64,000 bases of DNA from an uncultured Exiguobacterium sp. (GTDB taxonomy: Bacteria > Bacillota > Bacilli > Exiguobacteriales > Exiguobacteriaceae). This document shows positions 16,073 through 23,535 of this stretch, in pieces; within the stretch, counting starts at the first letter, position 1, and each line of letters begins with the position of its first letter. Made by a program: the position numbers and the translations under genes. The stretch spans positions 806,001 to 870,000 of the forward strand of contig CAJYMC010000007.1 of NCBI GenBank assembly GCA_913775715.1, read 5' to 3'. Under the pieces are notes generated by a model. The model saw only the letters and a program-made list of their open reading frames with translations. It ran no database searches and was not told the DNA's origin.

Positions 16073-17331
16073 TTGTTAAGCACCTCACTAAGTGCTTCAC
16101 TTGTCGTACCCGACAGCTTCGCACCGTTCTTTGATCCTGGTTTGATGACATAGATTTCAAGCTTTTTTGATCGCTTTCGTTCGAATAATTCAAACGTTTG
16201 GCTTTTCCCTTGGCGAATCAACGTTAACTTTTTCTGCTTTAGTTTTTTGCCTTGTGGCTCCATGACGTCAGTTTCTTTTAATTCCTGAGCAATCTTTTTT
16301 GCTAATTTATCCGGAATCGCTGAAATATATTTATAATCGTTTTTTACAAGCTCTTTCGGTGATTGATGGATGAATCCAACATATCCAGTTGATGTTTGAT
16401 CTAGAAATCCATTTTTGTGGTTCACAGGTTTTTTATAGTTTTGATTAAGACGTAAATAAATCGATGTTTCCTGAACGACTTTACCTTCGTCTTTTTTGCG
16501 GACGGTCGCGAAGTGTACGGTCTGTCCTACAGAAAGCTGGTTCGGAAGTTGTTTTCGCTCGATTTGGTACGATTGACCTTTAACGAACTCTTGAATGCTA
16601 GGTCCCGCTCCGGTATAACCACCACTAATCCGTAATTCGATCGATGAGCTTTGCAATCCGACATTGGGAATGACACGAAAAGCTAGGTTCAATCCAGGGC
16701 CAGTCAGGGGCTCGGTCGATGAAAAGAGTGTTTCTTCTTTGTCTTTTTCCTTCGTAAAAACGACGAATTGTCCCTCCGGTGGAATTATTAGTTGATACGA
16801 TGGGAAAAGATAACGCCCCAGTCCATTCGTTTGCTTACTTTCTTCATTTTCCTGTTTTTGCTGATCCGTCACCTCTTTTGGAACGTCTTCAAAACGAACG
16901 ACTGTTGATTTAGGTTCTATCGGTTTTTTCGACCAATTGACGAATGGATAATCACTTCGTTTAATCTGATGGATCGCATAATCCGCATGGCGTATCGGCT
17001 GACAGGCCAGATAGTCTTTTTTTTCGTCTGATAGGAAACGAACGTGTTGGAACTCACGTCCTTGGATATTTGCAGGAAGAAAATACAAATCGAATCCTTC
17101 GTGTTGCACGTATCGGTCAGGTAAGCGCTTCATGTCAGGTTTTTGCTGACAACCCTTCAACAAAGCAGCGGTTTGTTTTTTCGGGAGGTCCGGTATCTCT
17201 TGACCATCAAAGGTAGTCGAAATACCGCCCCAGTAATTGGCGTCATATGTAAGGTCTAAGTATTGTTCTTTACCGCATCCGGCAAGTAGGACTGCGCCTG
17301 CGAGAATACCGGTATGTATATAGCGTCTCAT
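16069..17331 (-). CDS. Large lipoprotein, first of a paralogous pair
   Basis: 420 residues; signal peptide with lipobox LAGC (Cys19). GCQQKP and LACQPI repeat the Cys pair of its neighbour. The C terminus (KLTLIRQGKSQTFELFERKRSKKLEIYV) aligns with the paralogue's YLTFREGTKGQQYEVYLDKRVKKTDIYL. AAGGAGG sits 6 bases before the ATG. The pair appears AT-richer than flanking genes. Function unknown; extracellular, membrane-anchored. Confidence 0.75.
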   Translation of the reverse strand: MRRYIHTGILAGAVLLAGCGKEQYLDLTYDANYWGGISTTFDGQEIPDLPKKQTAALLKGCQQKPDMKRLPDRYVQHEGFDLYFLPANIQGREFQHVRFLSDEKKDYLACQPIRHADYAIHQIKRSDYPFVNWSKKPIEPKSTVVRFEDVPKEVTDQQKQENEESKQTNGLGRYLFPSYQLIIPPEGQFVVFTKEKDKEETLFSSTEPLTGPGLNLAFRVIPNVGLQSSSIELRISGGYTGAGPSIQEFVKGQSYQIERKQLPNQLSVGQTVHFATVRKKDEGKVVQETSIYLRLNQNYKKPVNHKNGFLDQTSTGYVGFIHQSPKELVKNDYKYISAIPDKLAKKIAQELKETDVMEPQGKKLKQKKLTLIRQGKSQTFELFERKRSKKLEIYVIKPGSKNGAKLSGTTSEALSEVLNK

Positions 17332-17405
17332 GAAAAACCTCCTTCATCCTAATGACTATATTTTACCATAATTTCAAGAATAGACAGAATTTTCTATAAA
17401 ACTTT

Positions 17406-17446
17406 AACATCAAGATGTTTGACATCTCTTGACGCGGGAATAATAG
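17406..17446 (+). promoter_or_regulatory. Promoter and nested palindromes of the alpha/beta hydrolase gene
   Basis: TTGACA (17419-17424) and TAATAG (17441-17446) with a 16-base spacer. AACATC-AA-GATGTT (17406-17419) and GATGT-TTG-ACATC (17414-17426) overlap the -35, a plausible operator. Confidence 0.6.
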
Positions 17447-17485
17447 ATGCATGCACGGTCAATCTATTACTATGGGGGTTTTAAG

Positions 17486-18304
17486 ATGGGTACATTTATT
17501 CAAGCAGTTGATGGCACGAAGATTTACGTCGAGGACGTCGGATCGGGTCAACCGGTCGTCTTTTTACACGGCTGGCCGGCAAACAACAACATGTTCGAGT
17601 ATCAAAAGAATCTGCTCGTCGAAGAAGGATACCGTTACGTCGGAATCGATTATCGCGGTTATGGTAAATCAGATGCACCGGCAACGGGATACGATTACAA
17701 GACGATGGCGTCCGATATCAATGAAGTCATCGAACAGCTGAAATTAACGAATGTCACGTTGCTTGGCTTCTCGATGGGAGGAGGAATCGCCTTGTCCTAT
17801 CTCTTGCAATACGGGGATTCAAAAGTCAGTAAGCTCGTTCTCGCAGGAGCTGCAGCCCCTGTCTTTACACAGCGAGATGGCTATCCATACGGAATGACAA
17901 AAGAAGAAGTCGATGCGTTGATTGCCGACACGAAACAGGATCGTCCGTCGATGCTCAAAGGATTTGGGGAAATCTTCTTTGCGAAGGAACATCCAGAACC
18001 GCTTCAACAATGGTTCCATGGTCTTAGCATCGCCGCTTCGTCACATGGTACGATTCAGTCAGCAATCGCCTTACGTGATGAAGATTTACGTGGAAAACTC
18101 GGAGACATCAAAGTCGATACGTTAATCATCCACGGTAAAAAAGACCAAGTTTGTCCGTTCGAGTTCGCGAAAGAAATGCAAAAGGAAATCCCACAGGCAC
18201 GACTTGAAGTCTTCGAAGAGAGTGGACACGGCATGTTGCTTGATGAACAAGAGAAATTCAACGAAACGTTACTCTCTTACGTCAAAGGAAATCAAACCGT
18301 CTAA
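17486..18304 (+). CDS. Alpha/beta hydrolase (haloperoxidase/esterase-like)
   Basis: 272 residues from ATG 17486 after GGGGG. Oxyanion-hole HGWP near residue 28, nucleophile elbow GFSMGG near residue 95, acid Asp in HGKKDQVCP, and catalytic His in ESGHGMLL. These place it among nonheme chloroperoxidase, perhydrolase and esterase-like enzymes. Cytoplasmic; exact substrate unknown. Single-gene unit with its own promoter and terminator. Confidence 0.9.
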   Translation: MGTFIQAVDGTKIYVEDVGSGQPVVFLHGWPANNNMFEYQKNLLVEEGYRYVGIDYRGYGKSDAPATGYDYKTMASDINEVIEQLKLTNVTLLGFSMGGGIALSYLLQYGDSKVSKLVLAGAAAPVFTQRDGYPYGMTKEEVDALIADTKQDRPSMLKGFGEIFFAKEHPEPLQQWFHGLSIAASSHGTIQSAIALRDEDLRGKLGDIKVDTLIIHGKKDQVCPFEFAKEMQKEIPQARLEVFEESGHGMLLDEQEKFNETLLSYVKGNQTV

Positions 18305-18307
18305 TCC

Positions 18308-18340
18308 AACAAGCCATGGACACCCGTCCATGGCTTGTTT
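18308..18340 (+). terminator. Terminator after the hydrolase gene
   Basis: AACAAGCCATGGA pairs with TCCATGGCTTGTT, followed by TT. Confidence 0.8.
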
Positions 18341-18345
18341 ATGTA

Positions 18346-18376
18346 CAGAAAAAAGTATGCGCCGGCGCATACTTTT
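18346..18376 (-). terminator. Terminator of the FAD oxidoreductase gene
   Basis: Perfect 13-base arms AAAAGTATGCGCC and GGCGCATACTTTT at 18351-18376; six T follow on the minus strand. Confidence 0.85.
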
Positions 18377-19406
18377 AAGGGCGATACTTCCGCATGAACC
18401 GTTGATCGATCCAGCGTTTCAGATACCAACCAAGTCGATTAGTTGAGTAAGATTTACCATACAGGGAAACCGCATGACGTGGTCCCATCGATAAAATCGT
18501 CAAGTAGTTCGTTTGCGGACGATACGTTTGGAGTGCTTCTTCCTGGACGTACCGTAAGAGATTCGTAAGCAGAATCGGTGCTTGCCGGACAGCTGTGACG
18601 CCGTTCTTTGGAATATCGGGATAAGCGACGAGGGTCGCCGCGTCACCCGCAGCAAACAGACTTGGATGATCGAGCGCTTGCAACTGCTCATTGACAAGTA
18701 GGAATCCGTCTTCCGTATAGAGCTTACTGTCCGCAAACAATGCCGGAGCTTTCGCACCCGTCAAACGGATGATGGCATCTGACTCGATTGGCGGGTGATG
18801 TGAAAAGAGGAGAGGAGACGCCTCGTTCAGTGGCCGTTCTCGAATCCAATGAACATCGAGTTCTTGTAAGCGTCGTGTAATGGCTTCCGCTGCTAGGTGT
18901 CCTGAAAGTAACTCTGGATCCGTGATGAGCATAATCGGCACACCCGCCGCTTTTAAGGACGCCGCCATCTCGACGGCCGCTGCACCGCTTCCAATCACGA
19001 CCGGACACTTTGCTTGTTGCAGTCGCTTTAATGTATTCGGTAACCGGTAGTTCGGTTTGATCGATAATCGTGTCGTGTCTTCCGACCAATCGAACGAGCC
19101 GATATTCGTCGAGACGACGTCATAGGTATAGCGTCTGCCGGATGCACCGAAGACGATTTTTTCAACAGGGTCGATTTTGATGACGGTTTCCTCGATGAAT
19201 GGTTTATCATAGGCGCGACACAAGGCGGCGACGTCGACACGGATTTCATCAATGTCGTACGTTCCGTCAGCAAGCCCGGAGTACATACCCGAGTAATATT
19301 GATGCGTCGAGGCATTTAAAATCAGCCACTCGACGTCTTCTGTGGGTCCGTGGGTAATGCAGTGCAGGTGAGCGTGCCCTGCACCAATCAAAAGGATTCG
19401 TTTCAT
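18375..19406 (-). CDS. FAD/NAD(P)-dependent oxidoreductase (SelD-associated or NDH-2-like)
   Basis: 343 residues from ATG 19406, with AAGGAG upstream. N-terminal dinucleotide fold with GAGHAHLHC, the variant GxGHxH seen in the oxidoreductase group related to the N-terminal extension of SelD. A second nucleotide motif is GSGAAAVEMA near residue 140, and the FAD-binding LFAAGDAA lies near residue 255. Probably a quinone or small-molecule reductase. It follows ykoC by 55 bases without a clear terminator, so it may be read with the thiamine transporter. Confidence 0.82.
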   Translation of the reverse strand: MKRILLIGAGHAHLHCITHGPTEDVEWLILNASTHQYYSGMYSGLADGTYDIDEIRVDVAALCRAYDKPFIEETVIKIDPVEKIVFGASGRRYTYDVVSTNIGSFDWSEDTTRLSIKPNYRLPNTLKRLQQAKCPVVIGSGAAAVEMAASLKAAGVPIMLITDPELLSGHLAAEAITRRLQELDVHWIRERPLNEASPLLFSHHPPIESDAIIRLTGAKAPALFADSKLYTEDGFLLVNEQLQALDHPSLFAAGDAATLVAYPDIPKNGVTAVRQAPILLTNLLRYVQEEALQTYRPQTNYLTILSMGPRHAVSLYGKSYSTNRLGWYLKRWIDQRFMRKYRP

Positions 19407-19461
19407 GTCGTTCTCCTTCAATCTGTCTTGCTAGAGTGTACCCGGATACGGGTGACGGTAA

Positions 19462-20184
19462 TCATAGCCAAAAGACAAGAATGATAAACAGGAGAATGAC
19501 CATGAGATAGACGATATCCTGACGCTGAACGACCGGCACCTCGTAATACGTCCGCTCTGCTGAAAAATGACGGGCTTCGATGGCGATTGCCATCCGTTCT
19601 GCCCGTTGTATTGACCGCGAGAAGAGTGGTAAGCCAATCGAAAGAAATCCATCCCCTGGAAAGCGACTCTGCACGTTCCGAATCATCCGGACTTGCCGCA
19701 AGACGCGGACTTCTTCGACCAGTTGTGGCAGAAAGCGGATCCCGGCAAGGAACCCATACGCGAAGCGAGGCGACACCTTTGCCTGGTGAATTAAGCTCAT
19801 CACGAACCGGGTCGCATCGGTCGTCGTGACGAAAGCGAAACTTAAGCAGACGAACGTTGCCATCCGTAAAGCAAGTAACCAGCCATGTACGACACTTTCC
19901 GACGTGACATGAAACCAACCGAACGACCAGAGCGTGTTCGTACCTTTGCCAAACGCCGCCATCATCCAGAACGTCAGCAGGAACAACAGACTGTACGGCG
20001 CAAGGCGCTTCAAGAAATCGACGGGACCCCATCCGGAGAGGAGTAGCAAGGCGAGAGCAAAACTTAGGAACACCAACGTCTTGACCCAGTCGTTCGTTGC
20101 AATCAAGGCAAACATGATCAAAAACATTCCGCTCCCCTTGATGACAGGATTGAGTTTAGCGAACGGTGACGCGTTTGTTTGCAT
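19462..20184 (-). CDS. ykoC: ECF transporter T component, YkoC-like (thiamine precursor uptake)
   Basis: 240 residues, about five membrane helices and the EcfT coupling motifs near the C terminus (RSIQRAERMAIAIEARHF, containing the A-R-A-like patch). Couples the ATPase YkoD to the substrate binder YkoE. It begins 29 bases inside the end of ykoD. Assignment as YkoC rests on the ykoE-ykoD-ykoC order and the TPP riboswitch. Confidence 0.85.
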   Translation of the reverse strand: MQTNASPFAKLNPVIKGSGMFLIMFALIATNDWVKTLVFLSFALALLLLSGWGPVDFLKRLAPYSLLFLLTFWMMAAFGKGTNTLWSFGWFHVTSESVVHGWLLALRMATFVCLSFAFVTTTDATRFVMSLIHQAKVSPRFAYGFLAGIRFLPQLVEEVRVLRQVRMIRNVQSRFPGDGFLSIGLPLFSRSIQRAERMAIAIEARHFSAERTYYEVPVVQRQDIVYLMVILLFIILVFWL

Positions 20185-21685
20185 TGCGCTTCACCTCCTG
20201 GAATTGGTACGAAAGTGGACGTTGCAGCTGACAGCGTTCGAGTAACGGAACATGCGCGAATAACTCGTTCGGACGCCCGTCAAAAGCAATCCGCCCTTGC
20301 TCCATGACGAGGACACGATCCGCGTATCGGGCGACGAGTTCCATATCGTGTGTTGCCATGACGAGCGTCGTTCCGTTTTGTTGTTCCGTCAACAACTGTT
20401 CCATGAGCCGCCGTGTCGTCAATCCATCCTGTCCGAACGTCGGTTCATCGAGCAACAACAAATCCTTCGTCTGCCCGAGCATCGTTGCAACGCTGAGCCG
20501 TCGTTGTTGCCCCGTACTAAGCGCAAGCGGTGACTGCTGTTTGACAGATGCGAGTTCCAGTTGTTCGAGTAACGTTGTGCGCTCGTCACTCGTCGCTGCC
20601 CGGTGACTCCAGTCGATTTCTGCTTCGACCGTCAGTTTGAGAAACTGCAGATCAGGTTGTTGGAAGACATAGCCGACGTGCTCATAAAAGCGTCGCCGGG
20701 AGTAACGCTGAGCCGGACGTTCCTGGAACCGATATGTTCCTTGATGCGAGAGTAACCGACCGAGTGTTGCAAGCAACGTACTTTTCCCGGAGCCGTTTGC
20801 CCCGAGCAACATCACCCATTCTCCTGTCTGCAGGGAAAATGTTGCATCGGTCAGCGGGTAAGGTGCTTTCGTCGATAATGCAGCGACGTGTAACAAGGGA
20901 GTGCCTGCTGTAGCGACTGAGGGAAGCACGTGAAGTCGCGCCGCTTGTGGTCCATCTATGGGTAACGTTTCTAACGTATACGGATACAAAGAGGGAACAG
21001 CGATCCCTTTCGCTTGAAGCTCCGTATACGCCTGCGGAAACAAATCCTGTGGATGTGCCGTTGCAGTCACCGATCCGTCCTCAAGTAAGACGATCTGATT
21101 GACATATGGCAAACAGACATCGAGTTGGTGTTCAATCAAGACGATCGTTAAATCGTGTTCTTTCTGAATCCGAAAGATCAACGCCATCAGCTCGTGTTGC
21201 CCGATCGGGTCAATCTGAGCCGTTGGTTCATCGAGTAATAAGATCGTCGGATCAAGTGCCAGGACCGCGGCGAGCGCGAGGCGTTGTTTCATCCCCCCGG
21301 ATAGACTCGCGATTGGTGTCGAGAAGGGGAGAGGGAGACCAACAAGTGCGAGTAAGCGTTCAATGCGTTCCTCCATCTCTTCGCGTGGAATCGACCGGTT
21401 TTCTAAACTAAAAGCGATTTCGCGTCCAATCGTTTCCATGCAGAACTGTTCTTCTGGGTTTTGGAATAAGATTCCGACCGAACCGGACCGGGTAACAGTT
21501 CCCGTCTGTTCGACTTCAATCGTCTCTGGTGTCAGTCCGGCTAGGGCATGAAGCAGTGTCGTCTTGCCACTCCCGCTTCGTCCAAGCAGAAGGGTCGTCC
21601 CGTGCTCGATCGTCAGCGATACATGATCGAGCACCGACTTCATCTGACCCGGATAGCGGATGCTGAGGTCGTCGACAGTAATCAT
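20156..21685 (-). CDS. ykoD: ECF transporter duplicated ATPase, YkoD-like
   Basis: 509 residues with two fused ATP-binding halves. First half: Walker A LLLGRSGSGKTTLL, LSGGMKQR, Walker B ILLLDEPTAQID. Second half: LLGANGSGKSTLL, LSTGQQRR, LLLLDEPTFGQD. The Q-loops (LFQNPEEQFC, VFQQPDLQFL) are typical of ECF modules. Powers uptake of hydroxymethylpyrimidine or thiamine. Start overlaps the ykoE stop by 4 bases. Confidence 0.9.
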   Translation of the reverse strand: MITVDDLSIRYPGQMKSVLDHVSLTIEHGTTLLLGRSGSGKTTLLHALAGLTPETIEVEQTGTVTRSGSVGILFQNPEEQFCMETIGREIAFSLENRSIPREEMEERIERLLALVGLPLPFSTPIASLSGGMKQRLALAAVLALDPTILLLDEPTAQIDPIGQHELMALIFRIQKEHDLTIVLIEHQLDVCLPYVNQIVLLEDGSVTATAHPQDLFPQAYTELQAKGIAVPSLYPYTLETLPIDGPQAARLHVLPSVATAGTPLLHVAALSTKAPYPLTDATFSLQTGEWVMLLGANGSGKSTLLATLGRLLSHQGTYRFQERPAQRYSRRRFYEHVGYVFQQPDLQFLKLTVEAEIDWSHRAATSDERTTLLEQLELASVKQQSPLALSTGQQRRLSVATMLGQTKDLLLLDEPTFGQDGLTTRRLMEQLLTEQQNGTTLVMATHDMELVARYADRVLVMEQGRIAFDGRPNELFAHVPLLERCQLQRPLSYQFQEVKRNANKRVTVR

Positions 21686-22254
21686 GCGACTTCCCGTTTC
21701 GCACGTCCTGCCGCAAATCCGTTCAAGACACCGGTCGCAACAAGGCGACGGACGAGAACTGCTGCGAGCAAGCCGCCGAGTAATGCACCACTGATCAATT
21801 GTAAGCCAGTTGTCGCAAGCAACGTCGTCGTCGTGTAGTAACCGAATCCGTTCGCGATCAGACTATAGACAATGCTACCAATCGCGGCTCCAACACCCGA
21901 TAACATCAATGTCGATGTGTCATAACGGCGATAACGCGTCATCGCAAAGACGAGTTCCGCACCAAGTCCTTGGCAGACCCCGATCAGTAGAGCCGATAAA
22001 CCAAAATGACTACCCGTGAACAGTTCGACAGCTGCCGCGACGATTTCCGCGATGAGGGCGGCACCTGGTTTTTGAATGATTGCTGCGACAAGCGGGCTCG
22101 CGATGATCCAGATCCCAAACATCCAGTTGGCACCGACTGGTCCGAAGATCGCAGACATCGGTAACCAGAGTGTTGACCAACCGAGATAGATGACGCCGCA
22201 AGCGACGGCGAGCATCATCATGACCATGATTTCTTTCATTTTCCAGTGTTGCAT
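21682..22254 (-). CDS. ykoE: YkoE-like substrate-binding component for thiamine or HMP uptake
   Basis: 190 residues, six hydrophobic segments (e.g. PMSAIFGPVGANWMFGIWII), matching the YkoE S-component of the B. subtilis thiamine-precursor transporter. AAGGAGG lies 9 bases before ATG 22254. First gene of the operon, directly after a TPP riboswitch. The fourth gene of the B. subtilis operon, ykoF, is absent. Confidence 0.9.
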   Translation of the reverse strand: MQHWKMKEIMVMMMLAVACGVIYLGWSTLWLPMSAIFGPVGANWMFGIWIIASPLVAAIIQKPGAALIAEIVAAAVELFTGSHFGLSALLIGVCQGLGAELVFAMTRYRRYDTSTLMLSGVGAAIGSIVYSLIANGFGYYTTTTLLATTGLQLISGALLGGLLAAVLVRRLVATGVLNGFAAGRAKREVA

Positions 22255-22290
22255 CGTGTTCGTCCTCCTTTAAGTGGGAGAGACACCAAA

Positions 22291-22322
22291 AAGACCGCCC
22301 TCCGAAAAAAAGAGAGCGGTCC
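22291..22322 (-). terminator. Riboswitch-controlled terminator
   Basis: Read on the minus strand, GACCGCTCTC pairs with GGGCGGTC and is followed by five T, between the TPP aptamer and ykoE. Expected to form when TPP is bound. Confidence 0.82.
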
Positions 22323-22365
22323 TCAGAAAAACTGCGCGCAGCAGGAGTCATTGGATGTGATCGCT

Positions 22366-22448
22366 CCACTTTCCTACGCTAGTATGAACTAGATCAGGTT
22401 CGAAGGGTCCGAAGTGAATCGTCTCAGCCAAATGGGCTCCCCTAGTGG
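22366..22448 (-). ncRNA. TPP riboswitch (thi-box aptamer)
   Basis: Minus-strand leader of ykoE. Conserved blocks in order: closing stem CCACT with AGTGG, GGCTGAGA (complement at about 22421-22428), ACCCTTCGAACCTGATC (complement ending about 22392) and GCGTAGGAAAG. These are the invariant elements of the thiamine pyrophosphate aptamer. Predicted to shut off ykoEDC by transcription termination when TPP is high. Confidence 0.95.
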
Positions 22449-22507
22449 ATATGGTAATAGATGATACGCTGTTCACTTTAGGCAATCTTCTGTCTATTGT
22501 CAAGACA

Positions 22508-22541
22508 CAATAAAACGATACGCCACGAAGGGCGTATCGTT
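22508..22541 (-). terminator. Terminator of the L25/Ctc gene
   Basis: AACGATACGCC and GGCGTATCGTT perfect arms at 22514-22541, with four T on the minus strand. Confidence 0.85.
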
Positions 22542-22548
22542 AAACGAC

Positions 22549-23226
22549 TTATTTATTGTCTTCGTTCTCTTCTTTTGCTTCTTCTGAAGACTCTTCCGTA
22601 GCTTCCGCTTCGTTGTCTTCGCCAGCTTCTGCTTGTGCCTCAGCTTCTGCTTCCTCAATTTCCTCAAGCTCTTGTTCAAGCGTTGACTCAACGACAGCTG
22701 CGACTTGAATGTCGCCTTCAGTGACGATACGGAAATCTTTTTGTTCTGGAAGATCAGCTACAGAAATTGAATCGCCGATTTCGAGGTTTGTGACGTCGAC
22801 TTCGACGTTCTCTGGTAATTTATCTGGTGTTGCTGCGACTGTTACTTTAAAGAGTGTCTGTGATAGGAATCCACCGACTTTCGCGCCAGCTGCTTCCCCG
22901 ACGAGTACGACGTCTGCTTCGACTTCTGTCTCTTCATCCATTTTGACGGCGATGAATTCGACGTGGTCGATTGTTGGTGTGAAGACATCCATATCACGAC
23001 GGTTAATGAGAACGTTAACGTTCTTACCATCTAATTTTAGTGAAATCAAGACGTTTTCACCGTTTTCACGGATGATCTTGATGAGTTCTTTTTCTTCGAA
23101 TGCGATTGGCGTACTTTCCACTTTGTAACCATACACGACACCAAGAGCTTTTCCTTCATGACGTAATTGTTTACGGAGTGAGCGTGGACGTACCTCGCGT
23201 TTTTCGACTGTTAATTTAACTGACAT
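22549..23226 (-). CDS. rplY: 50S ribosomal protein L25/general stress protein Ctc
   Basis: 225 residues from ATG 23226, 9 bases after AAGGGG; the ATG two codons earlier is too close. Residues 1-90 form the 5S-rRNA-binding L25 domain ([18 protein letters not shown]), residues 95-185 the TL5/Ctc beta domain, and a Glu/Ala-rich acidic tail covers the last 40 residues. Binds 5S rRNA in the large subunit; in bacilli Ctc is sigma-B induced. A sigma-B promoter lies about 215 bases upstream. Confidence 0.95.
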   Translation of the reverse strand: MSVKLTVEKREVRPRSLRKQLRHEGKALGVVYGYKVESTPIAFEEKELIKIIRENGENVLISLKLDGKNVNVLINRRDMDVFTPTIDHVEFIAVKMDEETEVEADVVLVGEAAGAKVGGFLSQTLFKVTVAATPDKLPENVEVDVTNLEIGDSISVADLPEQKDFRIVTEGDIQVAAVVESTLEQELEEIEEAEAEAQAEAGEDNEAEATEESSEEAKEENEDNK

Positions 23227-23440
23227 GTTCATTTCCCCCTTGAATTTGGTATAGCCCTCAAAAGGTAATGAATGTAGGAGCAGGACAAGTCCTGAACAAT
23301 TTAAATATGCTAAGACAATCGGTTTCAGACTCATTTGAATCTGACGCTTTCGTGACTTTGCATTTCTCTCCCAGGTCATTACGCTGATATTGAGAAACAT
23401 GTGTGAGTAAGTCACCGTTTGATGCGGTGCTAGTGAGTTT

Positions 23441-23467
23441 ATACCCCTATGTTTTAAATCCTTAAAC
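23441..23467 (-). promoter_or_regulatory. Sigma-B promoter of ctc/rplY
   Basis: Minus strand: GTTTAA (complement 23462-23467), 15-base spacer, GGGTAT (complement 23441-23446). Exact match to the bacillar sigma-B hexamers. It gives a leader of about 205 bases, longer than typical, with small hairpins such as CAGGAC-AAGT-CCTG. Confidence 0.75.
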
Positions 23468-23492
23468 CTCTTTTTTTATTTTTTTAAAGTCG

Positions 23493-23535
23493 AAAGACCT
23501 CCAAACCGCTTGAAATCAAGGGTTGAGAGGTCTTT
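23493..23535. terminator. Hairpin at the end of the GNAT-aminotransferase gene
   Basis: AAAGACCTCC pairs with GAGGTCTTT around the stop codon. The richer T run is on the plus side; on the minus side only short T stretches follow. Confidence 0.6.

Noticed and set aside
19418-20032. Long frame overlapping ykoC on the same strand, other phase
   Set aside because: YkoC is clearly recognisable; this frame has no domain or ribosome site.
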